Shown piece by piece: positions 37,771 through 47,655 of a DNA stretch of 64,000 bases. The stretch spans positions 99,307-163,306 of the forward strand of contig JADKFV010000011.1 in the NCBI GenBank assembly GCA_016717325.1, written 5' to 3'. The notes under the pieces were generated by a model that did not search any database, had not been told where the DNA came from, and worked only from the letters and a program-made list of their open reading frames with translations. Every line of letters starts with the position of its first letter. The first letter of the stretch is position 1. The position numbers and the translations under genes were made by a program. The DNA is from Bacteroidota bacterium (GTDB lineage: Bacteria > Bacteroidota > Bacteroidia > AKYH767-A > OLB10).

Positions 37771-38443
37771 CTTATTGCCTTTCAGCTTTAGCCAACGGAA
37801 AAAAATAGTTTAAGAGTTTTAAGTTCAAAAGTTTTTGCGAAGCATTCATTGCCGTTTGGCTTTAGCCAACGGAATAAATAGTTCAAGAGTTTAGAAAATT
37901 TCCTTGAATTAAAGCCCCTTGTAGGGGTTGGGGTGTATTCAAAAGTTTCTCGCGAAGCCTCATTGCCGTTTGGCTTTAGCCAACGGAATAAATAGTTCAA
38001 GAGTTTAGAAAATTTCCTTGAATTAATGCCCCTTGTAGGGGTTGGGGTGTATTCAAAAGTTTCTCGCGAAGCCTCATTGCTGTTTGGCTTTAGCCAACGG
38101 AATAAATAGTTCAAGAGTTTAGAAAATTTCCTTGAATTAAAGCCCCTTGTAGGGGTTGGGGTGTATTCAAAAGTTTCTCGAGAAGCCTCATTGCCGCTTG
38201 GCTTTAGCCAACGGAATAAATAGTTTAAGAGTTTAGAAAATTTCCTTGAATTAAAGCCCCTTGTAGGGGTTGGGGTGTATTCAAAAGTTTCTCGCGAAGC
38301 CTCATTGCCGTTCGGCTTTAGCCAACGGAATAAATAATTCAAGAGTTTAGAAAATTTCCTTGAATTAAAGCCCCTTGTAGGGGTTGGGGTGTATTCAAAA
38401 GTTTCTCGCGAAGCCTCATTGCCGTTTGGCTTTAGCCAACGGA
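37771..38443. repeat. 114-bp tandem repeat array
   Basis: Five complete 114-bp units start at 37847, 37961, 38075, 38189 and 38303 (marked by CATTGCCG), with a partial sixth at 38417 and a shorter, diverged copy from 37771. Each unit holds a near-palindrome (CCGTTTGGCTTTAGCCAACGG) and a second dyad (CCCCTTGTAGGGG). Because 114 is divisible by three, a 184-codon minus-strand frame stays open, but it has no start signal and its sequence follows the DNA repeat, so it is not taken as a gene. A further hairpin, CCCGACACTTCGGTCGGG, lies just outside at about 37693-37710. Confidence 0.92.
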
Positions 38444-38542
38444 ATTTTTATGGTTCAATAGTTACCATTTGATTTTTCTCTTTAAACTTTTGAATTCCTT
38501 TTTGCTTTTGATTTTTCTCTACGGCTTATAGAACTAAATTTA

Positions 38543-40801
38543 TTATTCAACAACCAATGTTGTTCGGTATATTTTAGAATCACTATTTACAATGAGCAAA
38601 TAAATTCCTGACGGTAGGTTGCCCACATTTATTTGTTGCCATGTTTGCAATTTTGTTTTTGATGCTTCAACATGCTTCACCATTTTACCTACTGTGTTGT
38701 ATATTTCAATACTATTTATCGAAACAGGTTTTGCGAATTCGATATTTACATCACCCTTAGAAGGATTGGGAGAGACAACAAAATTATTTTCGGCACTTGA
38801 ATAATTATCGCCAAATAAACGCGGTGTAGTAGTTGTGAATGTTTTGGTGGCGCTGTATGCAGAGTATACATCGGGAGTGGATTCGCACATCGACCGCATG
38901 CTGTATTGGTAGGTGGTGGCAGAAACAAGATTCAATATATTTTTCAGATTGTTGTTTGCATTCACATCAATTGTTGTATAGTTCGCAGTGCCATTTACAC
39001 GATAACGAATTTGATATTTTACAGCACAAGTTGCATCGGCCCAAGTAATAGATGCAGATGTACTGCTTGCCAAAGCTGAGGGGTTGGGCACCGCGCAAGC
39101 GTTTATTGTAAAGGCATTGGAGGCTATACCTGTTTTTACGGGATTGGTGCCCACCACTCTTATTTTATAGCCTGTACCGGCTAGCAGCGATGTTGGCAAT
39201 GTGCATGGAATTGGATTTGCATTTGCTCCGGTTATGCTTCCTATAACTGTGGGTGTTGCAAAACTTCCTGCCGCATTTGATAGCTGTGCGGAGTAAACAT
39301 TGTTTGCATTAAAAATTCCCGTCTTTGTAAATGATACACTAATATCATCGCGCGAACATGCAGGTGCACCAACTACAGTTGCCTTATTGATTACTGTTGT
39401 ATTTGTACTTTGAATTGTTTGAAGTTTGGCAAAAAATAGTTCGCCATAAATATTATTGGGCGTATTGTAAATATTAATATTTCCAAATGTGCACGTGTCG
39501 GAATCATAATACCCAAGGCTATACAAATTACTTGCGGAGTCGCATGCAATTGAACGGGCATTTTCATATTGGTTGCCGCCAGCGGCCAGAGCCCATTGCC
39601 AAACACCGGCACTGTTGCATGCTCCAATAAAACAATCGTTGTTGCTGCCTTTCGCATTAATGGTTTTAGTGCCAAATGTCAATGCGCCATTAAAATCTCC
39701 TGTCACATAACTGTTACCTTTATTGTCTGTAGCCATAGCATAAGAGTTTTCATAAGAGTTTGCATAGCCGGCATGTTGTGCCCATTGAAACGTACCTGCC
39801 GATGAATATTTTGCTAAAAAAATATCGCGGTTACCCGTTGCAAAAACGGTAGCACCACCATCGCAAGTAAATTGATTATCGAACGAGCCGTAAACAATAG
39901 GATTGTTGTTTTGATCAAGATTTAAATCATCAACACTACCCTGTGTATTGTAAGTTATTTTTTTTGCATAAGTACAAATGCCACTACTATTGTATTTTGC
40001 TAAAAAGCTGCCGGTACCAGTAAGTAGCGGGTCGTTGATGGTGGTGCCAAAATATATAGGACCCACAAAGTAGCCCGTTACATAAGTAATGCCAGTGGTA
40101 GTTGATACTACTTTTTTCGAAATGGCTACTGCACCATTATTGTAGACTCTTTTGAGCCATGTAAGATTGCCGGCAGAATTTAATTTTGCATGCCACATGC
40201 TTGCATATGTAAAGGTAGTGCCAAAAATTACAGAAGTGATTTCGCCCGCTCCCGTAACGTATACATTATTCGAACTATCTACTGCCACCGAATATGCCTT
40301 GGCAAGCGGACCGCCATGCTTAAACCAAACAAGGTTGCCCGATGCGTTTAGTTTCATAACAAAATAATCGTCTTTATACACGCCATTAATAAAGGTGCTT
40401 GGGTAGGTGGTAACAGTTGCAATGCCAATGCCGTTGTAGGTGCCACAAAGATATATGTTTTTGTTTTTATCTATCGCCATGTCATTCAATGTAATAAAAC
40501 CTGCACCGCTAATATAAAAAGCAGATTTTGCAAAAGCGGCATTGCCGGTGGTGCCAAGTTTAGCCACAAACATAGATGTTCCCTGATTTGCAATGGTAAT
40601 ACCTGCAACGTTTAAAGGCGCATTTCGAAACACGCCACTTACGTATGATGTGCCGTCATCGTTACCCTTTATTATTCCCGGATAGGTTTGATAGTCGGCC
40701 CCCACAGTGTTTTTTGCCCACTGCCAGGTTTGTGTTTGTGCTTCTAAATTAATGCACGATAGAATAATAATAAGCTTAATAAAGATACTTTTTTTGAACA
40801 T
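38543..40801 (-). CDS. SBBP-repeat T9SS secreted protein
   Basis: 752 aa with a signal peptide (cleavage near LEAQT). The body consists of repeated propeller-like SBBP units, each with NIYLCGTYNG, NVYVTGAGE, ITYVTGYFVG or NSYVTGDFNG-type strands. A fibronectin III-like domain (about residues 575-660, ASITWADATCAVKYQIRYR, YSAYSATKTFTT) and a C-terminal T9SS domain (FVVSPNPSKGDVNIEF, GIYLLIVNSD) follow. Likely surface-exposed; no enzymatic motif was found. Confidence 0.85.
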   Translation of the reverse strand: MFKKSIFIKLIIILSCINLEAQTQTWQWAKNTVGADYQTYPGIIKGNDDGTSYVSGVFRNAPLNVAGITIANQGTSMFVAKLGTTGNAAFAKSAFYISGAGFITLNDMAIDKNKNIYLCGTYNGIGIATVTTYPSTFINGVYKDDYFVMKLNASGNLVWFKHGGPLAKAYSVAVDSSNNVYVTGAGEITSVIFGTTFTYASMWHAKLNSAGNLTWLKRVYNNGAVAISKKVVSTTTGITYVTGYFVGPIYFGTTINDPLLTGTGSFLAKYNSSGICTYAKKITYNTQGSVDDLNLDQNNNPIVYGSFDNQFTCDGGATVFATGNRDIFLAKYSSAGTFQWAQHAGYANSYENSYAMATDNKGNSYVTGDFNGALTFGTKTINAKGSNNDCFIGACNSAGVWQWALAAGGNQYENARSIACDSASNLYSLGYYDSDTCTFGNINIYNTPNNIYGELFFAKLQTIQSTNTTVINKATVVGAPACSRDDISVSFTKTGIFNANNVYSAQLSNAAGSFATPTVIGSITGANANPIPCTLPTSLLAGTGYKIRVVGTNPVKTGIASNAFTINACAVPNPSALASSTSASITWADATCAVKYQIRYRVNGTANYTTIDVNANNNLKNILNLVSATTYQYSMRSMCESTPDVYSAYSATKTFTTTTPRLFGDNYSSAENNFVVSPNPSKGDVNIEFAKPVSINSIEIYNTVGKMVKHVEASKTKLQTWQQINVGNLPSGIYLLIVNSDSKIYRTTLVVE

Positions 40802-40947
40802 GATTTTTCGGTTTTTTGGTTTTGATTTTCAAAGAAAGCAATTAGTTTACATCGGAATACAAATGTTCAATTTTATTTTCCCGTTCTTTAAAAGATTTGT
40901 TGAATCATTAGAAAACAATTGATGTAATTTGTTGTTCAATTTCAATT

Positions 40948-41778
40948 ATGCAAGAGTACAATCATTTATGTTTCGATTTAAGTAAAACAATTACCGAGCG
41001 ATATAGTACTTCGTTTACCCGTGGTATAAAGACACTTGGAAAAAAATATCATGCTCCCGTTTTTGCCATTTATGGTTTTGTGCGATTGGCCGATGAGATA
41101 GTTGATACTTTTCATGGCCATAATAAAAAACAATTGCTCGCAAGATTTAAAGCCGAAACATACAACGCCCTAACAGAAAAAATTTCTACCAACACGGTGT
41201 TGCATGCTTTTCAAATGGTGGTAAATAAATACAACATCGATATAAAATTGATAGAGGCTTTTTTGCATAGCATGGAAATGGATCTTACCGACAGGAAGTA
41301 CGATGAGCAAGTATACAACACTTATATTTTTGGTAGTGCGGAAGTAGTGGGGTTGATGTGCCTTTATGTTTTTGTTGATGGAGATGTTGCAGCCTACAAA
41401 AAACTTGAAGCTCCGGCTCGAAGCCTTGGTGCAGCATTTCAAAAAGTGAATTTTTTGCGCGATATGAAAGCCGATTTTGAAGAACGTGGGCGGGTTTATT
41501 TTCCCGGTGTAGATTTCAAAAACTTTGACGACCATGCAAAAAATGAAATTGAAAAAGATATAGAAAAAGATTTTGTTGATGCATACGATGGAATAATGCA
41601 ATTGCCTGCCGATGTGCGACCCGGAGTGTATACTGCGTATATCTATTACCAGCGTTTATTGCAAAAGATAAAATCGGTACCGGCAAGTAAAGTAAGCAGT
41701 ACACGCATTCGTGTTCCCGATTTTGAAAAAGCAATTTTGCAATTGAAAACTTATCTCAAATTTGGTTTTTCTTTTTAA
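40948..41778 (+). CDS. crtB: Phytoene/squalene synthase family protein
   Basis: 276 aa, trans-isoprenyl diphosphate synthase fold for head-to-head condensation of prenyl diphosphates. First Asp-rich motif is VRLADEIVDTF, second is NFLRDMKADFEERGRVYFP; STSFTRGIKTL and GSAEVVGLMCLYVF also fit. It probably makes phytoene for carotenoids, though no crtI, crtY or crtZ lies next to it, so squalene-type use is not excluded. Symbol given on family grounds. Confidence 0.85.
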   Translation: MQEYNHLCFDLSKTITERYSTSFTRGIKTLGKKYHAPVFAIYGFVRLADEIVDTFHGHNKKQLLARFKAETYNALTEKISTNTVLHAFQMVVNKYNIDIKLIEAFLHSMEMDLTDRKYDEQVYNTYIFGSAEVVGLMCLYVFVDGDVAAYKKLEAPARSLGAAFQKVNFLRDMKADFEERGRVYFPGVDFKNFDDHAKNEIEKDIEKDFVDAYDGIMQLPADVRPGVYTAYIYYQRLLQKIKSVPASKVSSTRIRVPDFEKAILQLKTYLKFGFSF

Positions 41779-41862
41779 GAACCTACTTTTCTGATTTTGA
41801 ATGAGTTAATTAAAATGCTCAAACAATTTGGGTGAAATTACTATAAACACCAAGCCAACGAC

Positions 41863-41870
41863 TACTTTTG
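41863..41870 (+). promoter_or_regulatory. -7 box of haem-propeller paralog A
   Basis: TACTTTTG is a full TAnnTTTG match, 69 bp ahead of ATG 41939. A leader segment (CTCACTTTTTACTGGG ... CAGAAG) after it is shared with paralog B. Confidence 0.5.
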
Positions 41871-41938
41871 TGGAGTAAGTGTATTTGTGCTCACTTTTTA
41901 CTGGGCTCCTCAGAAGATAAAAAATTAAATAAAGTAAA

Positions 41939-44638
41939 ATGATAAAAACAATTTCCTTATCTGGAGATGGACGTGCTATGTCTATTGAAAGATGCATTAT
42001 TTTGATTCCATTTGTAATTTTTACAAGTGCAATCGCTGCTATTTTTTCTCCAAATAAAATAGCTAAAAACAGTTCATTTTTATTGGGAGATGAAAATGTT
42101 CAAAACGGAAAAATGGCCGGGCCTATACCCGACATTGTTTTTGTTTCTCGACAACGTTTGCAGAAAGGAGCCTTCAATTTAGATTCGATGTATAGTATGC
42201 CGGGTGTAGGGCCTAATTCGCGCTTTCGCCCTTGCATACCAGGCAAACTTCAAATTCGAAAGCAAAATTTTGGTGCACTTGTAACGTTGATAGACGGTAG
42301 TAATCCTAATCTTGCATCGCTTAATTTAGTGGATGTAAATGGTCCCGATGTTAGCTATGATGGAACACAAATATTGTTTGCCGGGTTGGTAAAAGCACCG
42401 CAAAATTATCCCTACACTACTTTCCCTGAATACGATATTGGCGCATGGCGTATTTATAAAATCAACAAAGATGGAACGGGTTTAACACAATTAACCTTCA
42501 CCGATATTACTATTAACAGCGCGCAATTCAACGCTCCCGGTTCTACTTTAAATGACTTTAGTTTATATGATGATATCGATCCAATTTGGCTACCTGATGG
42601 ACGTATTTGTTTTGTATCAACACGCTATCCGGGAAATTCGGATTATGCTACCACAAGGGTCACAAATTTATTTGTCATGAATGCAGATGGAACAAACATG
42701 CATCGTATCACTACCGAAGCAAACGGTGCAGAACGACCTGTAATTGATCCCATCACAGGTCAAATAGTATATTCAAGATGGTGGCGAAACAGCCGTTTTC
42801 CTTTTGATAACATGGCTACAATTTCAAACAACACCAATACAGGATTTTTGCAAAAAGCCGGTTTAGGACATAACAAACCTTATGCAAATACAACCAATAA
42901 CGGATTCATTAGTTTTAATGGATGGACTTGCACAGCGATAAATCCCGATGGTACCAATTTACATTTGTTAGCAGGCAGAAGGGATAATTTCGAAAATTTT
43001 CAAACTTATGGATGTTCGTTTACTTCGAGCGGAGAAATTATTTCGAATTATTTTCCTGATGATATATTATTTTTTGAAAGTGGTTTTGGTGGAATCAGAA
43101 AGCATGCTAGAGGTGCAGGTACATACACGCATATTGCAGGATATACCGGATTGGATTCACAATTGAATTATCCACCTAACACTCCCGACACTACGAAACA
43201 TTTTTATTCGAAAAATGGTTACGCAACTGATGTGACAGTATTGCCCGATAATAGAATTATATTCAGCTCTTGCCAAAATAATAAACAGGAATATGGAATT
43301 TACATATGCGACTCGGATGGAACAAACCGTGTTCTGATTTATAATAAAACCAGTACCGCAGAAATGCGTGCACAGCCTGTTATAGTTCGGTCATTGCCTC
43401 CCGTCATTACAGATCAGGTTACTGCAGTTGCTTCTGCATACCCTCCGCTCGAAAACGGCCCATACAATATTGATGGTAATTTCACATTTAAGTCACTAAA
43501 TGTTTATGCCAATGGGCCTATTGATATGGATATTACCAGCGCACCAAGAATAGGAGAGGCTGGCTCAATAAGGTTTTTTATTTCACATCAACGTAAGCGC
43601 AACCGTTCCGATTCGCAACAAGATTGGCCCATTTTACTCAAAGAATTAACAATTCCGGCAAGTGGCGAAATCATAACTACATTGCCAGCCAATCAGCCTT
43701 TATTTGAACAACTGCGAACTCCAAGCGCAAAGGGATACAAAGTTCCGATAACAGGGTTACCTTATATCTCTGAAAATGCCCATGTTGCAGGAATGAACTT
43801 TTCACCTCCGGGCACCACTGCTCAGTGTATAGGATGTCATCGTGGACATACCATGATACCTTTACCTGCTAACCTTGCCGATGCAGAATTTACAAATTTG
43901 GCACCGGGCGCCACTTTGCAGGCATCGCAGGGCAGTACCATTACTTCAAATTATTTGATTGATCGCAAATCGCAACTAACATTTGCAACCGGCCAATATT
44001 GGAATAGTGATAAAAACAATTTTACCAATCAATGGGTAAAAATGAAATTTCCTGTTTCAATAAAGATAAAAAATGTGCGATTATTTAATGTGCCTTTTGG
44101 GGGCATAAAAAACTCTACATTACAATTGACTTCTGTTCAGGTGTTGTTGTATAGCGATACTGCATGTACACAACTTGTAGCCAGCAAAACTGTCAATCAA
44201 AATATTTCGGTAAATGGAACCGATGTTACCTTTAATAATATAATTGCAAAAGGTGTACAAGTGAAGTTTCTGGGCGTAACAGGCATATTTAATGGCTTTC
44301 CACGTGTAGCATGTGCCGAGATAGAGGTGATTGCCAGTGGAAGTATAACAACGCCAAAGCTCATGAGCGAAAATACAAATGAAGATAAAGCTGATGTTGA
44401 TGTGTTTCCAAATCCAACAACAAATGATGTGAACATCAATGTGTCAAAATTGAAAGGTGAAGTCACTGCATATGCTATTTACGATTTGAATGGAAAGATT
44501 GTAAGCTATATAAATCTTTCTGAGGCCTCTTCCAAATTGGTAAATGTTGATTTATCATCTCAGCAGACTGGGGTTTATTTTGTGAAATTATTTTTCAACG
44601 ACACCGAAAGTAAAACAGTGCGTGTTATGAAATTCTAA
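41939..44638 (+). CDS. TolB-like propeller / CXXCH haem / discoidin-like T9SS protein (paralog A)
   Basis: 899 aa. An N-terminal hydrophobic anchor or signal (about residues 20-38) is followed by a PD40/TolB-like beta-propeller (SYDGTQILFAGL, IWLPDGRICFVSTRYPG, NLFVMNADGTNMHRIT, VLPDNRIIFSSC). A middle domain contains DITSAPRIGEAGSIRFF and a single c-type haem site CIGCHRGH at about residue 630. Next comes a galactose-binding/discoidin-like domain (FTNQWVKMKFPVSIKIKNVR, ACAEIEVIAS) and a T9SS tail (DVFPNPTTNDVNINV). The order of propeller, middle domain and CXXCH recalls proteins related to hydrazine synthase alpha subunit; this is a fold-level guess. It converges on sulfatase 1. An intact homologue of the gene at 51351. 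Confidence 0.75.
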   Translation: MIKTISLSGDGRAMSIERCIILIPFVIFTSAIAAIFSPNKIAKNSSFLLGDENVQNGKMAGPIPDIVFVSRQRLQKGAFNLDSMYSMPGVGPNSRFRPCIPGKLQIRKQNFGALVTLIDGSNPNLASLNLVDVNGPDVSYDGTQILFAGLVKAPQNYPYTTFPEYDIGAWRIYKINKDGTGLTQLTFTDITINSAQFNAPGSTLNDFSLYDDIDPIWLPDGRICFVSTRYPGNSDYATTRVTNLFVMNADGTNMHRITTEANGAERPVIDPITGQIVYSRWWRNSRFPFDNMATISNNTNTGFLQKAGLGHNKPYANTTNNGFISFNGWTCTAINPDGTNLHLLAGRRDNFENFQTYGCSFTSSGEIISNYFPDDILFFESGFGGIRKHARGAGTYTHIAGYTGLDSQLNYPPNTPDTTKHFYSKNGYATDVTVLPDNRIIFSSCQNNKQEYGIYICDSDGTNRVLIYNKTSTAEMRAQPVIVRSLPPVITDQVTAVASAYPPLENGPYNIDGNFTFKSLNVYANGPIDMDITSAPRIGEAGSIRFFISHQRKRNRSDSQQDWPILLKELTIPASGEIITTLPANQPLFEQLRTPSAKGYKVPITGLPYISENAHVAGMNFSPPGTTAQCIGCHRGHTMIPLPANLADAEFTNLAPGATLQASQGSTITSNYLIDRKSQLTFATGQYWNSDKNNFTNQWVKMKFPVSIKIKNVRLFNVPFGGIKNSTLQLTSVQVLLYSDTACTQLVASKTVNQNISVNGTDVTFNNIIAKGVQVKFLGVTGIFNGFPRVACAEIEVIASGSITTPKLMSENTNEDKADVDVFPNPTTNDVNINVSKLKGEVTAYAIYDLNGKIVSYINLSEASSKLVNVDLSSQQTGVYFVKLFFNDTESKTVRVMKF

Positions 44639-44682
44639 ATAGCCCTGTAATACTGTATAGCCAAATTAAATTGATACTCAAT

Positions 44683-44718
44683 AGCAATGCTTTATTTCAA
44701 ATATAAAGCATTGCTTTT
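44683..44718 (+). terminator. Bidirectional terminator between paralog A and sulfatase 1
   Basis: A perfect 13-bp stem (AGCAATGCTTTAT with ATAAAGCATTGCT) and 7-base loop, followed by a short T run. It lies between convergent genes. Confidence 0.75.
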
Positions 44719-44789
44719 CTCCTTCGACCAAAAACAAAGCATTACAATGTGAGTAAAATATCACCCTCACATAAATCGATCATCGATTA

Positions 44790-47474
44790 TTAATGAAAAT
44801 TCAATTTGGTATTTAAACTATATAATTCGTTTTCAACTTTTAATAAATATATACCATCACTCAGCGTTTTATTTATTAGTATTTGATTTGGCACATTGGA
44901 AAGAAATGAAATGTTTTCTACCCTGTAAAATTCTCTTCCAGTTATATCGTATATAGTTACTGTTGCATTGTTAATATCATTGTCAGCAGTTATATTAAGT
45001 TGATTTTGGTCCATAACAAATTGTATATGAGCATCACTCAACCAATCACTAGTATTATTTCCCATTTTACAACTTATAGAAATCGGAAGTATTGATTTGG
45101 CACTGGATGCACAAGCATTTTTTGCTGTGACATAAAGGTTGCCACCATTTGTACCGTAATTAACAGTAGTTGTAGTGGTACCCTGGCCGTTTATAATTGT
45201 TGCCCCGCTGGGGGCGGTCCATTTATAAGATGTTGCACCTATAACCGGTGAAATATTATACACAACGTTTTGTTGATTGGCGCATACGGAGCTTAGTCCA
45301 ACAATCGAACTCTCCATTTTAGGTTTTGCATAAAGTTGTACTGTTCTCGGTGCTCCGTTGCCACAATAATTTATGCCATTAACAGTCATAGCGCCTACCA
45401 AAAACTGTGTAGCGTAATTAACAACAATTGAAGATGTTCCTTGTCCGCTTGTGATACTTGCAAAGGGAGGCACAGTCCAATTGTATGAAACTGCGCTGCT
45501 GAGCGGAGTTATGGAATAGGTAAAGCTTGCGGTAGTATTACATAAATTATATCTTTCGCCAGCTATATTTGATGGTATAAAAGGTACGGCAGAATTAACA
45601 GTCATAGTTATTTGATTTGAGTTTGCAATAGCCGTGGTTTTGCACGTTGCATTACTGGTAAGCGTGCAAGAAATTTTGTCACCCTGAACAATTGAATTAC
45701 TTGAGAATACTGCATTATTTGAACCAATATTAACTCCATTTTTTTTCCATTGATACGATGGTGAGGAACCCCCATTGGCGACAATTGAGTTATAAACAAC
45801 ATTTGCCCCAATGCAAATACCGGGTGTTGTTGTACTTATAGAAATAGTAGGAGTAACATTATTCGATACTGTCATTGTAATTTGATTAGAGACTGCAGAA
45901 TCTGTAAGAGATGCTTTGAGAACACAATTAATTTTATCACCATTTACTAAAGATGTGGTGCTGTATGTATTGCTGTTTGTACCAACATTGATACCGTTTT
46001 TTTTCCACTGATAAATCGGTGTAACACCACCATTTACAATTGCCGCAGTAAAAGCAACACTTGTAGCGCTGCATACAGTTGTTTTGACTGTGCTGATAAC
46101 AACAGCAGGCTTATTGTATGCAGGATTACAATAGCTGCCCATGCCATTTAAATCACCAATTTGTGTACAGAGATAATTGTAATTATAAAGTTCATCATTT
46201 GATAAGTTGCCATCGTTGAGGTTGATTAATTCATTGCTGTCATTTATTAAATTATAAAATTCCTGATGCAGATCCCAGTCGAATTTCATCAATTTGTAAT
46301 TCGTATTTCTCAAAGTCTGCCCATCGTATTTTGGATTCTTAGCATTTTTATGCTCACTGTAGCCCCAAGGCCTTACAGCAGTTCCAGTATTTTTCAAAAT
46401 TGGCAATAAACTTTTACTGTCAACAGCAGTGCTTTGCGGAATATATGCTTGCCAACCAACACATCCCATTAACTCAAGAATGGTAGCAAACAAATCCTGG
46501 CCATTAGCCAACGCATGACTAACTCGTCCGCCATTAATCACTGAAGGGCCACTGATAATCAAGGGAACATGAATTCCTCCTTGATAAAGTGTGCCTTTGG
46601 ATCGGGCAGAATCCATTGCATTCTGAACTACTTGTGACTCATTTCCATTATCACCAATAAAAATAAAATCGGTACTGTCATACAGGTTTAAAGATTTTAA
46701 ACTGTCCAACATTCGCCCTAATTCATGATCCAAAGCCTCCAGATCGGCTTTAAAATACTTTTTTGGAAACGCTGCAATGTCAGCAGTAGTACCGGTCAGC
46801 GTTACATCGGTATACATGCCTGCCGGAGGTAAATGATAAGGAACATGAGGCGCATTGAAAGCTACCCATAAAAAAAATGGCTTTCCGTTTGGCAGCGTTT
46901 TTATCCATTTAAGTCCATCATTTACGGTTTCGGTGGTAGCATAATTCTTAGTATTTCCTCTTACACCATTGGTGATTTTTGTATAATCATAGTAGTTTGC
47001 AACTTGCGCCAAAAAGTTTCCCTGATAATGATCGAAACCCATTAAATTGGGAATAGCATAATTTGTTGCCGGAGTATCAAGGTTTAAATGCCATTTGCCA
47101 ACCTGGGCTTTTGCAATTCCTTTTTGTGTAAACTTACCTATCACACGAGGTAATGACATTTCTGAAGTGTCAATTCCATTGCATCGGCCTGCAGCAACAG
47201 CGGTAGTAACACCTGTTCTAAACCCGTAACGTCCGGTAAAAATACCGGCACGCGTAGGTGAACAAATGGGATTTGCAATTGCATTTGTAAAGCGTACACC
47301 TTTAGCAAGAAGCCTCCTTATATTTGGAAGGTTTGCCGTATCCTGGCGGTCTTCATAAAAGCCAACATAATCTGTTCCAAGATCATCGGCAATGAAAAGT
47401 ATAACGTTGCGTTGCGATTTTGCCTGATTAAGAATCAGAACAAAAATAGAAAGTAAAATAATTTTTTTTATCAT
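44790..47474 (-). CDS. Sulfatase 1 with Ig-like repeats and T9SS tail
   Basis: 894 aa. Signal peptide (cleavage near AKSQ), then a type I sulfatase domain: metal Asp pair in LFIADDLGTDYVG, formylglycine site Cys71 in NPICSPTRAGIFTGR, KAQVGKWHLN, and the metal ligands of FIFIGDNGNES. After about residue 450 come Ig-like repeats (PIYQWKKNGINVGTNSNTYS, PSYQWKKNGVNIGSNN) and PKD-like modules, ending in a T9SS sorting domain (ITADNDINNATVTIYD, GIYLLKVENEL). Hydrolyses sulfate esters after Cys-to-formylglycine conversion by an enzyme not in this window. Substrate unknown; secreted to the surface. Shares near-identical DNA with sulfatase 2. Confidence 0.9.
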   Translation of the reverse strand: MIKKIILLSIFVLILNQAKSQRNVILFIADDLGTDYVGFYEDRQDTANLPNIRRLLAKGVRFTNAIANPICSPTRAGIFTGRYGFRTGVTTAVAAGRCNGIDTSEMSLPRVIGKFTQKGIAKAQVGKWHLNLDTPATNYAIPNLMGFDHYQGNFLAQVANYYDYTKITNGVRGNTKNYATTETVNDGLKWIKTLPNGKPFFLWVAFNAPHVPYHLPPAGMYTDVTLTGTTADIAAFPKKYFKADLEALDHELGRMLDSLKSLNLYDSTDFIFIGDNGNESQVVQNAMDSARSKGTLYQGGIHVPLIISGPSVINGGRVSHALANGQDLFATILELMGCVGWQAYIPQSTAVDSKSLLPILKNTGTAVRPWGYSEHKNAKNPKYDGQTLRNTNYKLMKFDWDLHQEFYNLINDSNELINLNDGNLSNDELYNYNYLCTQIGDLNGMGSYCNPAYNKPAVVISTVKTTVCSATSVAFTAAIVNGGVTPIYQWKKNGINVGTNSNTYSTTSLVNGDKINCVLKASLTDSAVSNQITMTVSNNVTPTISISTTTPGICIGANVVYNSIVANGGSSPSYQWKKNGVNIGSNNAVFSSNSIVQGDKISCTLTSNATCKTTAIANSNQITMTVNSAVPFIPSNIAGERYNLCNTTASFTYSITPLSSAVSYNWTVPPFASITSGQGTSSIVVNYATQFLVGAMTVNGINYCGNGAPRTVQLYAKPKMESSIVGLSSVCANQQNVVYNISPVIGATSYKWTAPSGATIINGQGTTTTTVNYGTNGGNLYVTAKNACASSAKSILPISISCKMGNNTSDWLSDAHIQFVMDQNQLNITADNDINNATVTIYDITGREFYRVENISFLSNVPNQILINKTLSDGIYLLKVENELYSLNTKLNFH
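45583..45770 (-). repeat. Block 1 shared with sulfatase 2 (48449-48636)
   Basis: 188 bp, apparently one mismatch (A or C in GTTTGCA/CTAGCC) against 48449-48636. It encodes part of an Ig-like module. Confidence 0.85.
45856..46034 (-). repeat. Block 2 shared with sulfatase 2 (48722-48900)
   Basis: 179 bp nearly identical to 48722-48900, with a handful of changes near one end. It is separated from block 1 by ~85 bp that are clearly more diverged, a mosaic pattern. Confidence 0.8.
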
Positions 47475-47588
47475 AACTATATATTTTAAAGATTAAGTAA
47501 TATTTTTCCAAAGTCATTTGTGAGCAAATTTGCTCCTATTATTAATATAAAGCAATCGACAAGGATTAACTTCTTTTCCGATTTTTCT

Positions 47589-47630
47589 TAAATAAAAAAA
47601 AAAGCTTTATTCTCATTTAAAGCATTATTT
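47589..47630 (-). terminator. Possible terminator of sulfatase 2
   Basis: On the minus strand a weak 6-bp stem (GCTTTA with TAAAGC) runs into a run of eleven T, ~30 bp after the sulfatase 2 stop. Confidence 0.4.
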
Positions 47631-47655
47631 TTTTTCCCAATTGGCAACTGAATCA

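Noticed and set aside
37788..38342. 184-codon minus-strand frame of 38-residue repeats
   Set aside because: It follows the 114-bp DNA repeat (3 x 38), has no promoter or ribosome site, and each unit contains the two DNA dyads. Best explained as non-coding tandem repeats.
37771..38443. CRISPR-like array
   Set aside because: The whole 114-bp unit repeats, including what would be spacers. No unique spacers and no cas genes nearby.
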